A stretch of 28,857 bases of DNA from Fimenecus stercoravium (GCA_018711545.1 DVIC01000037.1:1-28857), one strand, 5' to 3'. Positions 7,443 to 14,773 are shown, counted from the first letter of the stretch. The notes: generated from the letters alone by a model not told the origin. Made by a program: numbers and translations.

Positions 7443-9230
7443 TTATCTCTTTGTAACCGCGCCGAATTTGCACGTCTCCATGCAAACGCCGCACTTGATG
7501 CACTTATCCGTATCAATAGTATGGACTTCCTTGACCTTGCCGGAGATCGCATCGGCGGGGCACTTGCGCGCACAGGCGGTGCAGCCGCGGCATTTGTCCG
7601 CGTCAATGGAGTATACCGTCAGCGCCTTGCACACGCCTGCCGGGCAGTGCTTATCGCGGATGTGCGCCACATATTCCTCACGGAAGAACTTGAGCGTGGC
7701 AAGCACGGGGTTGGGCGCGGTCTGCCCAAGGCCGCACAGGGAGTTCGCCTTGATATAGTTGCAAAGGTCCTCTAACTTATCAAGATCCTCCATGGTCGCC
7801 TTGCCTGCGGTGATCTTGTCAAGCATCTCTAAAAGCCGCTTGGTGCCGACGCGGCAGGGCGTGCACTTGCCGCAGGATTCATCCACTGTGAAGTTCAAAA
7901 AGAACTTCGCGATGTCCACCATGCAGTTGTCCTCGTCCATGACGATCAAGCCGCCCGAACCCATCATGCAGCCGATGGCGGTGAGGTTGCCGTAATCGAT
8001 GGGGGTATCCATGAGCGAAGCGGGAATGCAGCCGCCGGAGGGACCGCCCGTCTGCGCCGCCTTGAATTTTTTACCGTTCGGGATGCCGCCGCCGATCTCT
8101 TCAATGATCTCGCGCAGCGTCGTGCCCATCGGGATCTCCACAAGACCCGTGTTGCGGATCTTGCCGCCGAGTGCAAAGACCTTTGTGCCCTTGGATCTTT
8201 CCGTACCCATGGAGGCAAACCAGTCTGCACCGTTCAAAATGATCTGCGGGATGTTCGCAAAGGTCTCCACGTTGTTTTCCGTGGTGGGCTTGCCGAAAAG
8301 GCCCTTGACAGCAGGGTAGGGCGGACGCGGACGCGGCTCGCCGCGGTTGCCCTCAATGGAGGTCATCAGCGCGGTCTCCTCGCCGCAGACGAAAGCGCCG
8401 GCGCCCAGACGCACATGCAGATCAAAGTCAAAGCCGGAATCAAAGATGTTTTTGCCCAGAAGCCCGTATTCGCGCGCCTGCTTGATCGCGATCTGCAAGC
8501 GCTTGACGGCGATGGGGTATTCCGCACGGACATACACATAGCCTTCGCTTGCGCCCGTGGCATAGCCGCAGATCGCCATTGCCTCAATGATGCAGTGCGG
8601 GTCGCCCTCCAAAACGGAGCGGTCCATGAAAGCACCGGGGTCGCCCTCGTCCGCGTTGCAGACGACATACTTCTGGTCGGCTTCGTTCGCCGCGGTAAAG
8701 CTCCATTTTTTGCCGGTCGGGAAGCCGCCGCCGCCGCGCCCGCGAAGCCCGGAATCCGAGACGATCTGGATGACCTGCTGGGGCGTGTACTCTTTCAGGC
8801 ACTTCGCCAGCGCCATATAGCCGTCAAACGCGATGTATTCCTCGATATTTTCGGGGTCGATCACGCCGCAGTTGCGCAGCGCGACGCGGTGCTGTTTTTT
8901 ATAAAAGTCCGTTTCCTGCAAGGACTTCACGTCGTCCATCGTGACGGTCTCATCGTAAAGCAGGCGCTTGACGATGCGGCCTTTGAGCAGGTGTTCTTCG
9001 ACGATCTCGGGCACATCCGAGACCTTGACCTGGCTGTAAAAGCAGCCTTCCGGGTAGACGATCATAATCGGGCCGAGCGCGCAAAGACCAAAGCAGCCCG
9101 TGCGCACGACCTTGATCTCCTCCTGAAGACCGCGGTCGGCGATCTCCTTTTCCAGCGCCTCGATGATCGCAGGGCTGTTGGAGGAGGTGCAGCCGGTACC
9201 GCCGCAAACCAGAACGTGGGAACGATACAT
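7443..9230 (-). CDS. hndC: NAD-dependent [FeFe] hydrogenase, NuoF-like FMN/NADH subunit (HydB/HndC)
   Basis: 595 residues. This subunit binds FMN and NAD(H) and is the presumed bifurcation site. Domains in order: N-terminal thioredoxin-like [2Fe-2S] (C9, C14, C46, C50); a NuoF core with the glycine-rich GLRGRGGGGFPTGKKW nucleotide region and CNADEGDPGAFMDRS; the [4Fe-4S] motif SCGKCTPCRVG with the later SLCGLG cysteine; and a C-terminal pair of ferredoxin motifs (CRGCTACARKC and CIKCGVCMETC). This matches the HndC/HydB architecture, which is longer than NuoF of complex I. GGAGG precedes the start and overlaps the stop of the ferredoxin gene. Only 12 bp separate it from the hndD start, so the two are translated together. 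Confidence 0.95.
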   Translation of the reverse strand: MYRSHVLVCGGTGCTSSNSPAIIEALEKEIADRGLQEEIKVVRTGCFGLCALGPIMIVYPEGCFYSQVKVSDVPEIVEEHLLKGRIVKRLLYDETVTMDDVKSLQETDFYKKQHRVALRNCGVIDPENIEEYIAFDGYMALAKCLKEYTPQQVIQIVSDSGLRGRGGGGFPTGKKWSFTAANEADQKYVVCNADEGDPGAFMDRSVLEGDPHCIIEAMAICGYATGASEGYVYVRAEYPIAVKRLQIAIKQAREYGLLGKNIFDSGFDFDLHVRLGAGAFVCGEETALMTSIEGNRGEPRPRPPYPAVKGLFGKPTTENNVETFANIPQIILNGADWFASMGTERSKGTKVFALGGKIRNTGLVEIPMGTTLREIIEEIGGGIPNGKKFKAAQTGGPSGGCIPASLMDTPIDYGNLTAIGCMMGSGGLIVMDEDNCMVDIAKFFLNFTVDESCGKCTPCRVGTKRLLEMLDKITAGKATMEDLDKLEDLCNYIKANSLCGLGQTAPNPVLATLKFFREEYVAHIRDKHCPAGVCKALTVYSIDADKCRGCTACARKCPADAISGKVKEVHTIDTDKCIKCGVCMETCKFGAVTKR

Positions 9231-9242
9231 AGGGGCTCCTCC

Positions 9243-9617
9243 TTACTTCGTGGCGGCGCCGACGGTGAAATCCACGATCGGGTTGCCGTTTACAAGATGC
9301 TCGTTGACGACCTTGACCGCCTTTTCGGGGGTCATTTTGACATAGGTGATCTTTTCCTTGCCGGGCTCCATGACCTCCACGATCGGCTCGTATTGGCACA
9401 TGCCGATGCAGCCGGTCTGTGAGACCGTAACACCCTTGAGCCCGCGCTTCGCGATCTCATCCACAAAGGCATTGAGCACCGGGCGCGCACCCGCCGCAAT
9501 GCCGCAGGTCGCCATGCCCACGACCACGCGCGTGCAGTCGTCGCCCGTGTCCTCACGGACGGTCATTTTTTTCTTCGCGTTGTCGCGAATTGCCATCAAT
9601 TCTTCAATCGTTTTCAT
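9243..9617 (-). CDS. hndB: Thioredoxin-like [2Fe-2S] ferredoxin subunit (HndB-like)
   Basis: 124 residues. HndB-type proteins are small electron carriers encoded in clostridial and Desulfovibrio NAD-dependent hydrogenase operons. A helical N-terminus (3-18) precedes the thioredoxin-like fold. Cysteines are C28, C38 (in ATCGIAAGAR), C70 and C74 (in TGCIGMC). The second position of the usual CxxxxC pair is not Cys, as C38 is followed by GIAAGA, so C28 may be the fourth ligand. RBS AAGGAG lies 6-7 nt before the ATG. The start overlaps the end of the HATPase gene by 14 nt, and 12 bp separate its stop from hndC, so it is firmly inside the operon. Confidence 0.88.
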   Translation of the reverse strand: MKTIEELMAIRDNAKKKMTVREDTGDDCTRVVVGMATCGIAAGARPVLNAFVDEIAKRGLKGVTVSQTGCIGMCQYEPIVEVMEPGKEKITYVKMTPEKAVKVVNEHLVNGNPIVDFTVGAATK

Positions 9618-10167
9618 ATGTTTCTCCTTTATACAGGCTTTCCGTATTTTCCCGTATGAAATCCCGCAGCCACTGTGCTACGGCAGGGTCGGAGAGCGGT
9701 ACGCCCTCTAAAAGCGCGGTAAGCTCTGCCGTGTCGAGCACAAATTCCCGTCCGTCCACGCGGTGCCGGTATAAAAACTGCCGGTCCGTGTTCATCGTGA
9801 TGAGCGTACACATCGTGGACGCCATATCCCCAAGCGGCGTACAGTCCACATTGTCCGTGTGAAAGGTCGCGCGCACCGACGTGCCGATCCCGACCTTCGA
9901 CGAGATCTCCAGATCGCCGCCCGTCTGCTGCGCCGCAAGACGGAACAGTGGGATGCCCATGCCGACCTTGCGCGTGGTGCGCGTCGTATAAAACGGGTCG
10001 AGCACGCGCTGTACCTGCTCGTCGGTCATGCCGCAGCCGTCGTCGTAAATGCCGAGCACGAGCGTGTGCGCTTTCGTGTCCTCCAGCACCTCGATGCGGA
10101 TGCACGCGGCGCCCGCCGCGATGGAATTTTGTGCAATGTCCAGCACGTTGAGCGAAAGCTCGCGCAT
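9604..10167 (-). CDS. Stand-alone HATPase (GHKL) protein of the hydrogenase operon
   Basis: 187 residues. It is a GHKL ATP-binding domain with no histidine phosphoacceptor helix, no receiver and no membrane segment. The N box is LDIAQNSI (about 9-16), G1 is DDGCGM (42-47) and G2 is the glycine-rich GMGIPL (about 69-74). The C-terminal 70 residues are less conserved. Genes of this kind occur in the same position of hydrogenase operons in other Clostridia (from recall), but their role is not known to me; an anti-sigma-like or serine kinase role is only a guess. Its ATG overlaps the TGA of the NuoE-like gene (TGATG at 10165-10169), which indicates translational coupling, and it overlaps hndB by 14 nt downstream. 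Confidence 0.85.
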   Translation of the reverse strand: MRELSLNVLDIAQNSIAAGAACIRIEVLEDTKAHTLVLGIYDDGCGMTDEQVQRVLDPFYTTRTTRKVGMGIPLFRLAAQQTGGDLEISSKVGIGTSVRATFHTDNVDCTPLGDMASTMCTLITMNTDRQFLYRHRVDGREFVLDTAELTALLEGVPLSDPAVAQWLRDFIRENTESLYKGETYEND

Positions 10168-10664
10168 CAGCTTCTGTATTTGGCAAGGATGCCCGCGACG
10201 TCGTCCTCGGTGATCTTGCCGTACACTTCGTCATTGACGGTCAAAACGGGCGCAAGCCCGCACGCGCCGATACAGCGGCACGCCTCCAGCGAAAATGCGC
10301 CGTCCGGCGTGCATTCGCCCGCGCCGATGCCTAAAAGCTCCGAGAGCTTGTCGAGGATCTGCTGGGAACCTTTGACATAGCATGCCGTGCCCAGGCACAC
10401 CGAAATGTTGGTCTCGCCTTTGGGCGACAGGGAGAACTGCGCGTAAAAGGTGGAAACGCCGTAGACCTTCTCCAGCGGGATGTCCATCCCCTCGGCGATC
10501 ATCACCTGCACCTCATAGGGCAGATAGCCGTAGATCTCCTGCGCCTCCTGCATGACGTGCATCAGCTGGCTTTTGTCATCCTTGCACGTCTCGATCACCG
10601 CTTGCAGCCGCTGTGCCTGTTCAGGTGTGCCGCGAAACGGGATCGTACTGATTTTTTTGAGCAT
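10167..10664 (-). CDS. hndA: NAD-dependent [FeFe] hydrogenase, NuoE-like [2Fe-2S] subunit (HydC/HndA)
   Basis: 165 residues, the normal size for NuoE-like subunits. An N-terminal helical bundle (about 12-75) precedes the thioredoxin-like [2Fe-2S] domain with C90-x4-C95 (in SVCLGTACYVKG) and C131-x3-C135 (in CRCIGACGLAP). It carries electrons within the HydABC complex. It is the first gene of the operon, with AGGAGG ahead of the ATG. Its stop shares one base with the start of the HATPase gene. Confidence 0.93.
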   Translation of the reverse strand: MLKKISTIPFRGTPEQAQRLQAVIETCKDDKSQLMHVMQEAQEIYGYLPYEVQVMIAEGMDIPLEKVYGVSTFYAQFSLSPKGETNISVCLGTACYVKGSQQILDKLSELLGIGAGECTPDGAFSLEACRCIGACGLAPVLTVNDEVYGKITEDDVAGILAKYRS

Positions 10665-10746
10665 TCTTGACTTTCCTCCTTTGCAAAAGCCGCGCGCCGC
10701 GCACGGTTTGTGCGTTCAGCCACACAACTTTCGCGTATACACACCC

Positions 10747-10758
10747 ATTATAGCAGAA
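10747..10758 (-). promoter_or_regulatory. Extended -10 promoter of the hydrogenase operon
   Basis: Minus strand TGCTATAAT has a perfect -10 (10747-10752) with the extended TG. No good -35 hexamer lies 16-18 bp upstream, which suggests dependence on the extended -10 or on an activator. It is about 83 bp upstream of the first gene. Confidence 0.55.
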
Positions 10759-10795
10759 AGAATGTTAAAAATCTATCATTTTTTACAAAAAGTTT

Positions 10796-10832
10796 ATCAG
10801 TATTTTCTTACTGATTTGTATGTTTTTACATA
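10796..10832. promoter_or_regulatory. Two adjacent inverted repeats upstream of the hydrogenase promoter
   Basis: ATCAGTA-N6-TACTGAT (10796-10815) is a perfect 7-bp inverted repeat, and TATGT-N4-ACATA (10819-10832) is a perfect 5-bp one. They lie about 45-85 bp upstream of the hydrogenase -10, where activators often bind, and between the mocR stop and the operon. Neither matches the Rex consensus. The arms are AT-rich and lack T runs, so they are more likely operators than terminators. Confidence 0.4.
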
Positions 10833-10883
10833 TCGAATATAGAACCGATGACACGCCGCAAAAATGTATCATATGAGACAAAT

Positions 10884-12233
10884 TCAAGTGGGCGTTTCAG
10901 TATCCCGTAACAGACAGACCGCGCGCATCCGTGCAGCCGCGTCGGGAAAATCCGAAGCGCGCACACCCGAGCAGGCGAGGAACAGCGTGCAAGCGCCGTT
11001 TGCGTCATTTTCCGCACGCAGTGAAACGCCCGCTTTGCGCGCCCGCTGTTCCAGATCGTCTGCGGCAAGCGGCATGCGCAGGCGCACCTGTACCACAAAA
11101 CCCGTCTCGCGCAGGCGTACATCGGCAGCTTTTCCGAACGCCTCGCGCACCGCCGTTTCCAACAGCCGTGCTTTCTGGGTGTAAAGCTTTCGAACTTTCC
11201 GGATCTGCCCTGCCAAATGCCCGTCTCGGATGAATTGGCAAAGGGCGATCTGCTCGGCTTTGGAGGCCGTTTGGTTATAAAGCGGTGCGATCTCGCGGTA
11301 GCGTGCCGCAAGGGAATCCGGCAGGACGAGAAAGCTGATGCGAATAGAGGGCAGCAGCAGGCGGGAAAAGGTTCCGATATACACCACATGCCGCCCGCCG
11401 TCGAGCCCCTGCAGCGCAGGGGCGGGGCGGTCAAAGTAGCAAAATTCGTTGTCATAGTCATCTTCAATGAGCAGCGTCCCACGTGCCGCAATACGCTTGA
11501 GCAAAGCGATGCGCGCGTCGGTCGGCATCACGTCGCCGCGACGGTCCATGTGGGACGGCGAGACGTAAAAGATCTGTGCATCCGCCTCACGCTCGCGAAT
11601 CGTAAAGCCATGATCCTGAAACACAGCACGCCCCTGTAAAAACGCCGGATCGCAAAACGCAACGGTCTTTTTGTCATGCAGCACAGCACACAAAATGTGT
11701 AATAGACTCTGCACACCCGCGCCGATGACAATGGAATCCGCACGGCAGACGACGTTGCGCTTTTCGGCAAGGTACTGTGCCAGCGCCTCGCGCAGATCCC
11801 GTTCGCCCTGCACCTCACCGTAGGAAAGCAGACGCTCATCCTGCCGCAGCGCGCTTTTTAAATAGCGCCGCCACAGGTTGAAGTCGAAGCTCTCGCGGTC
11901 TACGGAAAGCGATGCGAAATCATACAGCGGCGCGGCGGGCTTTTCCGCCTGTGGTGCAAGTGCCGGGCGCGGGGCGTGAAAATACAGGTCGGTCACGAAG
12001 TAGCCGCTTTTCGGTTTGGAAAGGATGTAGCCGTCTGCGCAAAGCTGCAAATAGGCGCCCTCCGCCGTCGTGCGGCTGACACCGAGCGTTTCGGCGCAGT
12101 GCCGCAGGGAGGGTAGCTTGGTATTGGGCGGCAGCTTGCCGCTGACGATCAGCGACTTGTAATAATTGTATACCTGCATATACAGCGGCGTGTCCGTGTC
12201 CAGCAGCGGTGAAAACTCAGCTTTGGTTTCCAT
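10884..12233 (-). CDS. MocR-family (GntR HTH plus aminotransferase-fold) regulator, probably PdxR-like
   Basis: 449 residues. The winged helix of GntR type occupies about 12-80 (LPPNTKLPSLRHCAETLGVSRTT region), followed by a linker and a fold-type-I aminotransferase-like domain (about 115-445). MocR proteins such as PdxR bind PLP and control B6 genes. Family features are visible: YGEVQGERDLREAL, PSH at 226-228, EDDYDNEF (257-264) and the GTFS-x-LLP-x-IR loop. The residue after GTFS, normally the Schiff-base Lys, is Arg291 (codon CGC, read from the DNA). The gene is divergent from pdxK and the S component and shares their promoter region, which supports a role in B6 control. A GGGG-type Shine-Dalgarno precedes the start. 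Confidence 0.9.
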   Translation of the reverse strand: METKAEFSPLLDTDTPLYMQVYNYYKSLIVSGKLPPNTKLPSLRHCAETLGVSRTTAEGAYLQLCADGYILSKPKSGYFVTDLYFHAPRPALAPQAEKPAAPLYDFASLSVDRESFDFNLWRRYLKSALRQDERLLSYGEVQGERDLREALAQYLAEKRNVVCRADSIVIGAGVQSLLHILCAVLHDKKTVAFCDPAFLQGRAVFQDHGFTIREREADAQIFYVSPSHMDRRGDVMPTDARIALLKRIAARGTLLIEDDYDNEFCYFDRPAPALQGLDGGRHVVYIGTFSRLLLPSIRISFLVLPDSLAARYREIAPLYNQTASKAEQIALCQFIRDGHLAGQIRKVRKLYTQKARLLETAVREAFGKAADVRLRETGFVVQVRLRMPLAADDLEQRARKAGVSLRAENDANGACTLFLACSGVRASDFPDAAARMRAVCLLRDTETPT

Positions 12234-12269
12234 GTGATCTGTCCCCTAAAAAATAATCGTTTTTGTGTA

Positions 12270-12303
12270 TTTCCATAATGACAGCTTTGTTCTATTATAT
12301 AGA
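12270..12303. promoter_or_regulatory. pdxK promoter and shared operator candidate
   Basis: On the plus strand, TTTCCA (12270-12275), 17 bp, TATTAT (12293-12298) forms a weak promoter 46 bp before pdxK. The -10 overlaps that of the divergent mocR promoter. A small palindrome, TCTAT-TAT-ATAGA (12291-12303), covers both -10 boxes, so one bound regulator could block both genes. Confidence 0.4.
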
Positions 12304-12322
12304 AAATTTGAAAATCATGCAA
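12294..12322 (-). promoter_or_regulatory. Sigma-A type promoter of the MocR regulator
   Basis: Minus strand TTGCAT (12317-12322), 17 bp spacer, TATAAT (12294-12299). The -10 lies about 60 bp upstream of the regulator ATG and inside the pdxK promoter, so the two promoters overlap. Confidence 0.65.
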
Positions 12323-12343
12323 GGGGAAAAGGCAGGTGGTTTC

Positions 12344-13174
12344 ATGAAGCGCATCGCAGTCGTCAACGACCTTTCGGGCTTGGGGCGCTGTTCGCTCACG
12401 GCGGCGCTTCCGGTGTTGTCCGTGCTCGGCACGGAGTGCTGCCCGCTGCCCACGGCGATTCTCTCCAATCAAACGGGCTACGACAGCTTTTTCTGCGATG
12501 ATTTCACCGACCGGCTCGACGCCTACCTTGCCGAGTGGCAAAAGCTCGGCGTGCGCTTCGACGGCATTTTGACGGGCTACCTGGCAAGCGAGGCGCAGGC
12601 AAAGCGGATCGAAGCGTTTTTGGATGCCTTTCAAACGCCGGATACGCTGTTTGTCTGTGACCCCGTCATGGCGGATGACGGCAGGGTGTATGATACCTAT
12701 GACGAGGCCCTTTGCGCTGCCGTCGCGCGGCTCGCAAAGCGCGCTAACGTCATTACGCCGAATCTTTCGGAGCTTAGTCTGCTCTGCGGCGCAGATTACG
12801 ACACGCTTTCGGCGGCTTGCGCGCAGGGGAGGGGCTTTTCCGAGGTTGCGGCGCTTGCAAAGTCTTTGCTGTCCGATGTTCTGCACACCGTCGTGGTCAC
12901 AGGGCTTCGCTGCGGGGATAGGATCTCTTGCGTGCTGGTCACGCACGAAGGCGAGACGGTCGTCACGGGCAAACGCTTCGGCGGCAGCTACTCGGGTACG
13001 GGCGATCTGTTTTCCGCCGTGCTCACGGGCGAGCTTGTGCGCGGGACGGATGCCGAAACGGCCGTGCGCAAAGCGGTTCGCTTTTTGGAAGCTTCCATTG
13101 AAGAAAGCTATCGCGCAAGAACAGATCGCAACGACGGCGTGAATTTTCAAAACCACTTGGAGATGCTGCTATGA
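12344..13174 (+). CDS. pdxY: Pyridoxal/pyridoxamine kinase (PdxY/PdxK type)
   Basis: 276 residues, normal for the family. It phosphorylates pyridoxal, pyridoxamine or pyridoxine with ATP, the last step of B6 salvage. The ribokinase-like fold begins at VNDLSGLGRCSLTAALPVL, followed by LPTAILSNQTGYD. VCDPVMADDGRVYD and the ITPNLSEL segment are conserved. The anion-hole GTGD lies near residue 221, with the catalytic Asp. A longer upstream frame exists, but the ATG at 12344 is preceded by AGGTGG and begins exactly at the conserved core. It overlaps the next gene by 4 nt (ATGA), is divergent from the MocR gene, and the three genes look like one B6 salvage unit. Confidence 0.9.
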   Translation: MKRIAVVNDLSGLGRCSLTAALPVLSVLGTECCPLPTAILSNQTGYDSFFCDDFTDRLDAYLAEWQKLGVRFDGILTGYLASEAQAKRIEAFLDAFQTPDTLFVCDPVMADDGRVYDTYDEALCAAVARLAKRANVITPNLSELSLLCGADYDTLSAACAQGRGFSEVAALAKSLLSDVLHTVVVTGLRCGDRISCVLVTHEGETVVTGKRFGGSYSGTGDLFSAVLTGELVRGTDAETAVRKAVRFLEASIEESYRARTDRNDGVNFQNHLEMLL

Positions 13175-13713
13175 AAAAAAATAAAGCGCTTGGGGCGTTA
13201 TACAATTTGATCTTAAGCGCGCTTTTCGCGGCGCTCATCGTCGTGATGAGCGCGTACATCAGGTTCAACACAGGCATCAACAACGGCTATCTGCACTTCG
13301 GCGACAGTATGATCTACCTTGCCTCGTGCATCCTGCCGTTGCCGTATGCCGCTGCCGCCGCCGCCGTGGGCGGTGCGGTCGCGGACGTGCTTGCAGGCAG
13401 CGCGGTTTGGGCGCCGTTTACCGCGATCATCAAAGCGTGCAACACCCTGCCGTTTGCGCTTGTGTATTTTCACCGCAAGCATCCGCCGACACGGCTGCTC
13501 AACAAAACGACAGCGTTTATGCCGCTCGTTTCGGGGCTTATTACGGTGTTCGGTTATTTTTTCACGGAAGGGCTTTTATACAGCTTCCCGACAGCGCTCA
13601 CCTCGGTACCGTTCAGCATCGTGCAGGCGGTCGGCAGCGCGGCGGTCTATTATGCCGCCGCCGCGGCGCTGGACAAAGCGGACATAAAGAAAAGGATCTA
13701 TCGCAATTTTTAA
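13171..13713 (+). CDS. ECF transporter S component, probable B6 vitamer uptake (TIGR04002-like)
   Basis: 180 residues with about six hydrophobic segments. It resembles small ECF S components: an Ala-rich first helix with a short Met-Ser-Ala loop, and an N-terminal MKKNKALGALYN. S components capture a vitamin and dock on a shared EcfAA'T module, which is not encoded here. The ATG overlaps the pdxK stop by 4 nt, and the divergent regulator is of the PLP-sensing type. B6 (pyridoxine/pyridoxal) is therefore the inferred substrate; it is not provable from the protein alone. The family name is from recall. Confidence 0.78.
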   Translation: MKKNKALGALYNLILSALFAALIVVMSAYIRFNTGINNGYLHFGDSMIYLASCILPLPYAAAAAAVGGAVADVLAGSAVWAPFTAIIKACNTLPFALVYFHRKHPPTRLLNKTTAFMPLVSGLITVFGYFFTEGLLYSFPTALTSVPFSIVQAVGSAAVYYAAAAALDKADIKKRIYRNF

Positions 13714-13725
13714 GGAGATGGCAAT

Positions 13726-14331
13726 ATGGCGGATATTTTGTATACTTTTGAAAATAAGGTCTATTTGAATCTCACCAACGCCTGCCCGTGCCGCTGCAAA
13801 TTCTGCATCCGGCAAAACGGCGACGCCGTAGGCGAGGCGCAGACGCTTTGGTTCGAAGCGCACAGCCCATCGTTCGATGAGATCAAAACGGCGATCGACG
13901 CATGGGATTTTACAAGCTACACGCAGGAGGTCGTGTTCTGCGGCTACGGCGAGCCGACCTGCGCCTACGAAAACCTGCTGAAAACAGCGGCGTACTTAAA
14001 GGAAAAGGGCTTAAAGCTGCGCTTGAATACCAACGGGCTTTCCGATCTTATCAATAAAAAGCCGACCGCAAAGGAGATCTGCAAATATTTTGATACGGTC
14101 TCTGTTTCGCTCAACGCCCCGACCGCCGAAAAATACGATGACCTTTGCGCACCCTCGTTCGGGAATGCTTCGTTCGAGGCAATTTTGAAATTTGCCCGCG
14201 AATGTAAAGAAACCGGTGTAAATGTCAAATTTACGGTGGTGGACGTGATTTCAAAAGAGGACATTGCCGCCTGCCAAAAACTCGCGGACGAAATGGGCAT
14301 CCCGCTGCGCGTGCGCACCTACACATCCTAA
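13726..14331 (+). CDS. TatD-associated radical SAM protein (TIGR04038-like)
   Basis: 201 residues, the short length typical of this group. The radical SAM cluster ligands are C20-x3-C24-x2-C27 within LTNACPCRCKFCIR. The GYGEPT glycine-rich segment follows at about residue 70. It resembles the family usually linked or fused to TatD nuclease (from recall), but no TatD is present nearby here. No SPASM or auxiliary cysteine cluster is seen. AAGGAG precedes the ATG 12 bp after the S component stop, so it may be transcribed with the B6 genes. Substrate unknown. Confidence 0.82.
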   Translation: MADILYTFENKVYLNLTNACPCRCKFCIRQNGDAVGEAQTLWFEAHSPSFDEIKTAIDAWDFTSYTQEVVFCGYGEPTCAYENLLKTAAYLKEKGLKLRLNTNGLSDLINKKPTAKEICKYFDTVSVSLNAPTAEKYDDLCAPSFGNASFEAILKFARECKETGVNVKFTVVDVISKEDIAACQKLADEMGIPLRVRTYTS

Positions 14332-14355
14332 TAACGGAATATAGAATATAAGAAA

Positions 14356-14383
14356 GCGGTATGCTTCCAAGGAGGCATACCGC
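14356..14383 (-). terminator. Hairpin downstream of the small membrane protein gene, distal copy
   Basis: Arms GCGGTATGC and GCATACCGC pair perfectly over 9 bp, with further TCC/GGA pairing. On the minus strand it is followed by a T-rich tail (TTTCTTATATTC), so it would end leftward transcripts; the plus strand side is A-rich and unsuitable. Confidence 0.5.
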
Positions 14384-14395
14384 AAAAGAGAAAAA

Positions 14396-14436
14396 CGACA
14401 ACGGGGCGGACTGCTGAACAGTTCGCCCCGCCGTCG
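14396..14436 (-). terminator. Long GC-rich hairpin downstream of the small membrane protein gene
   Basis: Left arm CGGGGCGGACTG (14402-14413) and right arm CAGTTCGCCCCG (14419-14430) pair over 12 bp with one G-U pair around a 5-nt loop. Outer CGAC/GTCG pairing continues after a 2-nt bulge. The minus strand downstream is T-rich (TTGTCGTTTTTCTC), fitting a terminator. Confidence 0.55.
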
Positions 14437-14478
14437 GTGTTGTGTGAAAAAAGGAAGAATAGAAGTAGGCAATATCAA

Positions 14479-14724
14479 TCAGGCTACATGTATGCTGCCG
14501 CCGGAGGGCTTTTTGGATTTGCCGCCCTCATACACGCGGAACGCACGCTCTTGCTGCATTCTTTCATACCGCTTTTTACGCTTATAGCGGCGGTAATTGA
14601 CAACAATGATGCGGCGCACTTTCTGCTCAAACGCGATCAGCTTGTCTTCTTTGATAAACCCGTAAATCAGCAATAGGATAAATGCAAGTTCCAGGGCGGA
14701 ACGAATAGCAAGTGCGGCTGTCAT
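14479..14724 (-). CDS. Small single-span membrane protein under apparent LexA control
   Basis: 81 residues from the ATG at 14724. I recognise no family. A short N-terminus is followed by one hydrophobic helix (about 11-25, ALELAFILLLIYGF), then a strongly basic tail (about 33-60, with YRRYKRKKRYERM) and a Gly/Lys-rich end. The predicted orientation is N-out, C-in. A TTG three codons upstream is too close to GGAGG (1 nt), whereas the ATG has 10 nt spacing. A strong promoter and two LexA-like boxes lie upstream. SOS-controlled single-span proteins that delay division (YneA, SidA, ChiZ) have this style, but there is no sequence similarity to claim and no LysM domain. The gene is isolated between two hairpins and obgE. 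Confidence 0.72.
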   Translation of the reverse strand: MTAALAIRSALELAFILLLIYGFIKEDKLIAFEQKVRRIIVVNYRRYKRKKRYERMQQERAFRVYEGGKSKKPSGGSIHVA

Positions 14725-14743
14725 CTGTCTCAAACCTCCGTTC

Positions 14744-14757
14744 GGAACATTTGTTCT
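14744..14757 (-). promoter_or_regulatory. LexA-like operator 1 (between promoter and gene)
   Basis: On the minus strand the 14 bases match the Bacillus consensus CGAACRNRYGTTYC at 13 of 14 positions; the core GAAC-AAAT-GTTC is a perfect palindrome. It lies downstream of the -10 (14774-14779), where binding would block transcription. Confidence 0.7.
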
Positions 14758-14773
14758 GTCTCATTACACCCTT

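Noticed and set aside
8415..9422. 335-codon plus-strand frame opposite hndC
   Set aside because: Antisense shadow of a highly conserved gene; composition reflects mirrored codons.
10747..10800. Rex binding site at the hydrogenase promoter
   Set aside because: Only scattered half-like sequences (TTTTTAACA and TTGTAAAA) were found; the spacing does not fit TTGTTAA-N4-TTAACAA.
12263..12343. 27-codon N-terminal extension of pdxK
   Set aside because: It runs through the divergent promoters; conserved kinase sequence begins at the ATG 12344 with its own Shine-Dalgarno.
12149..13156. 335-codon minus-strand frame spanning the mocR-pdxK gap
   Set aside because: It runs antisense through pdxK and across both divergent promoters; no family resemblance.
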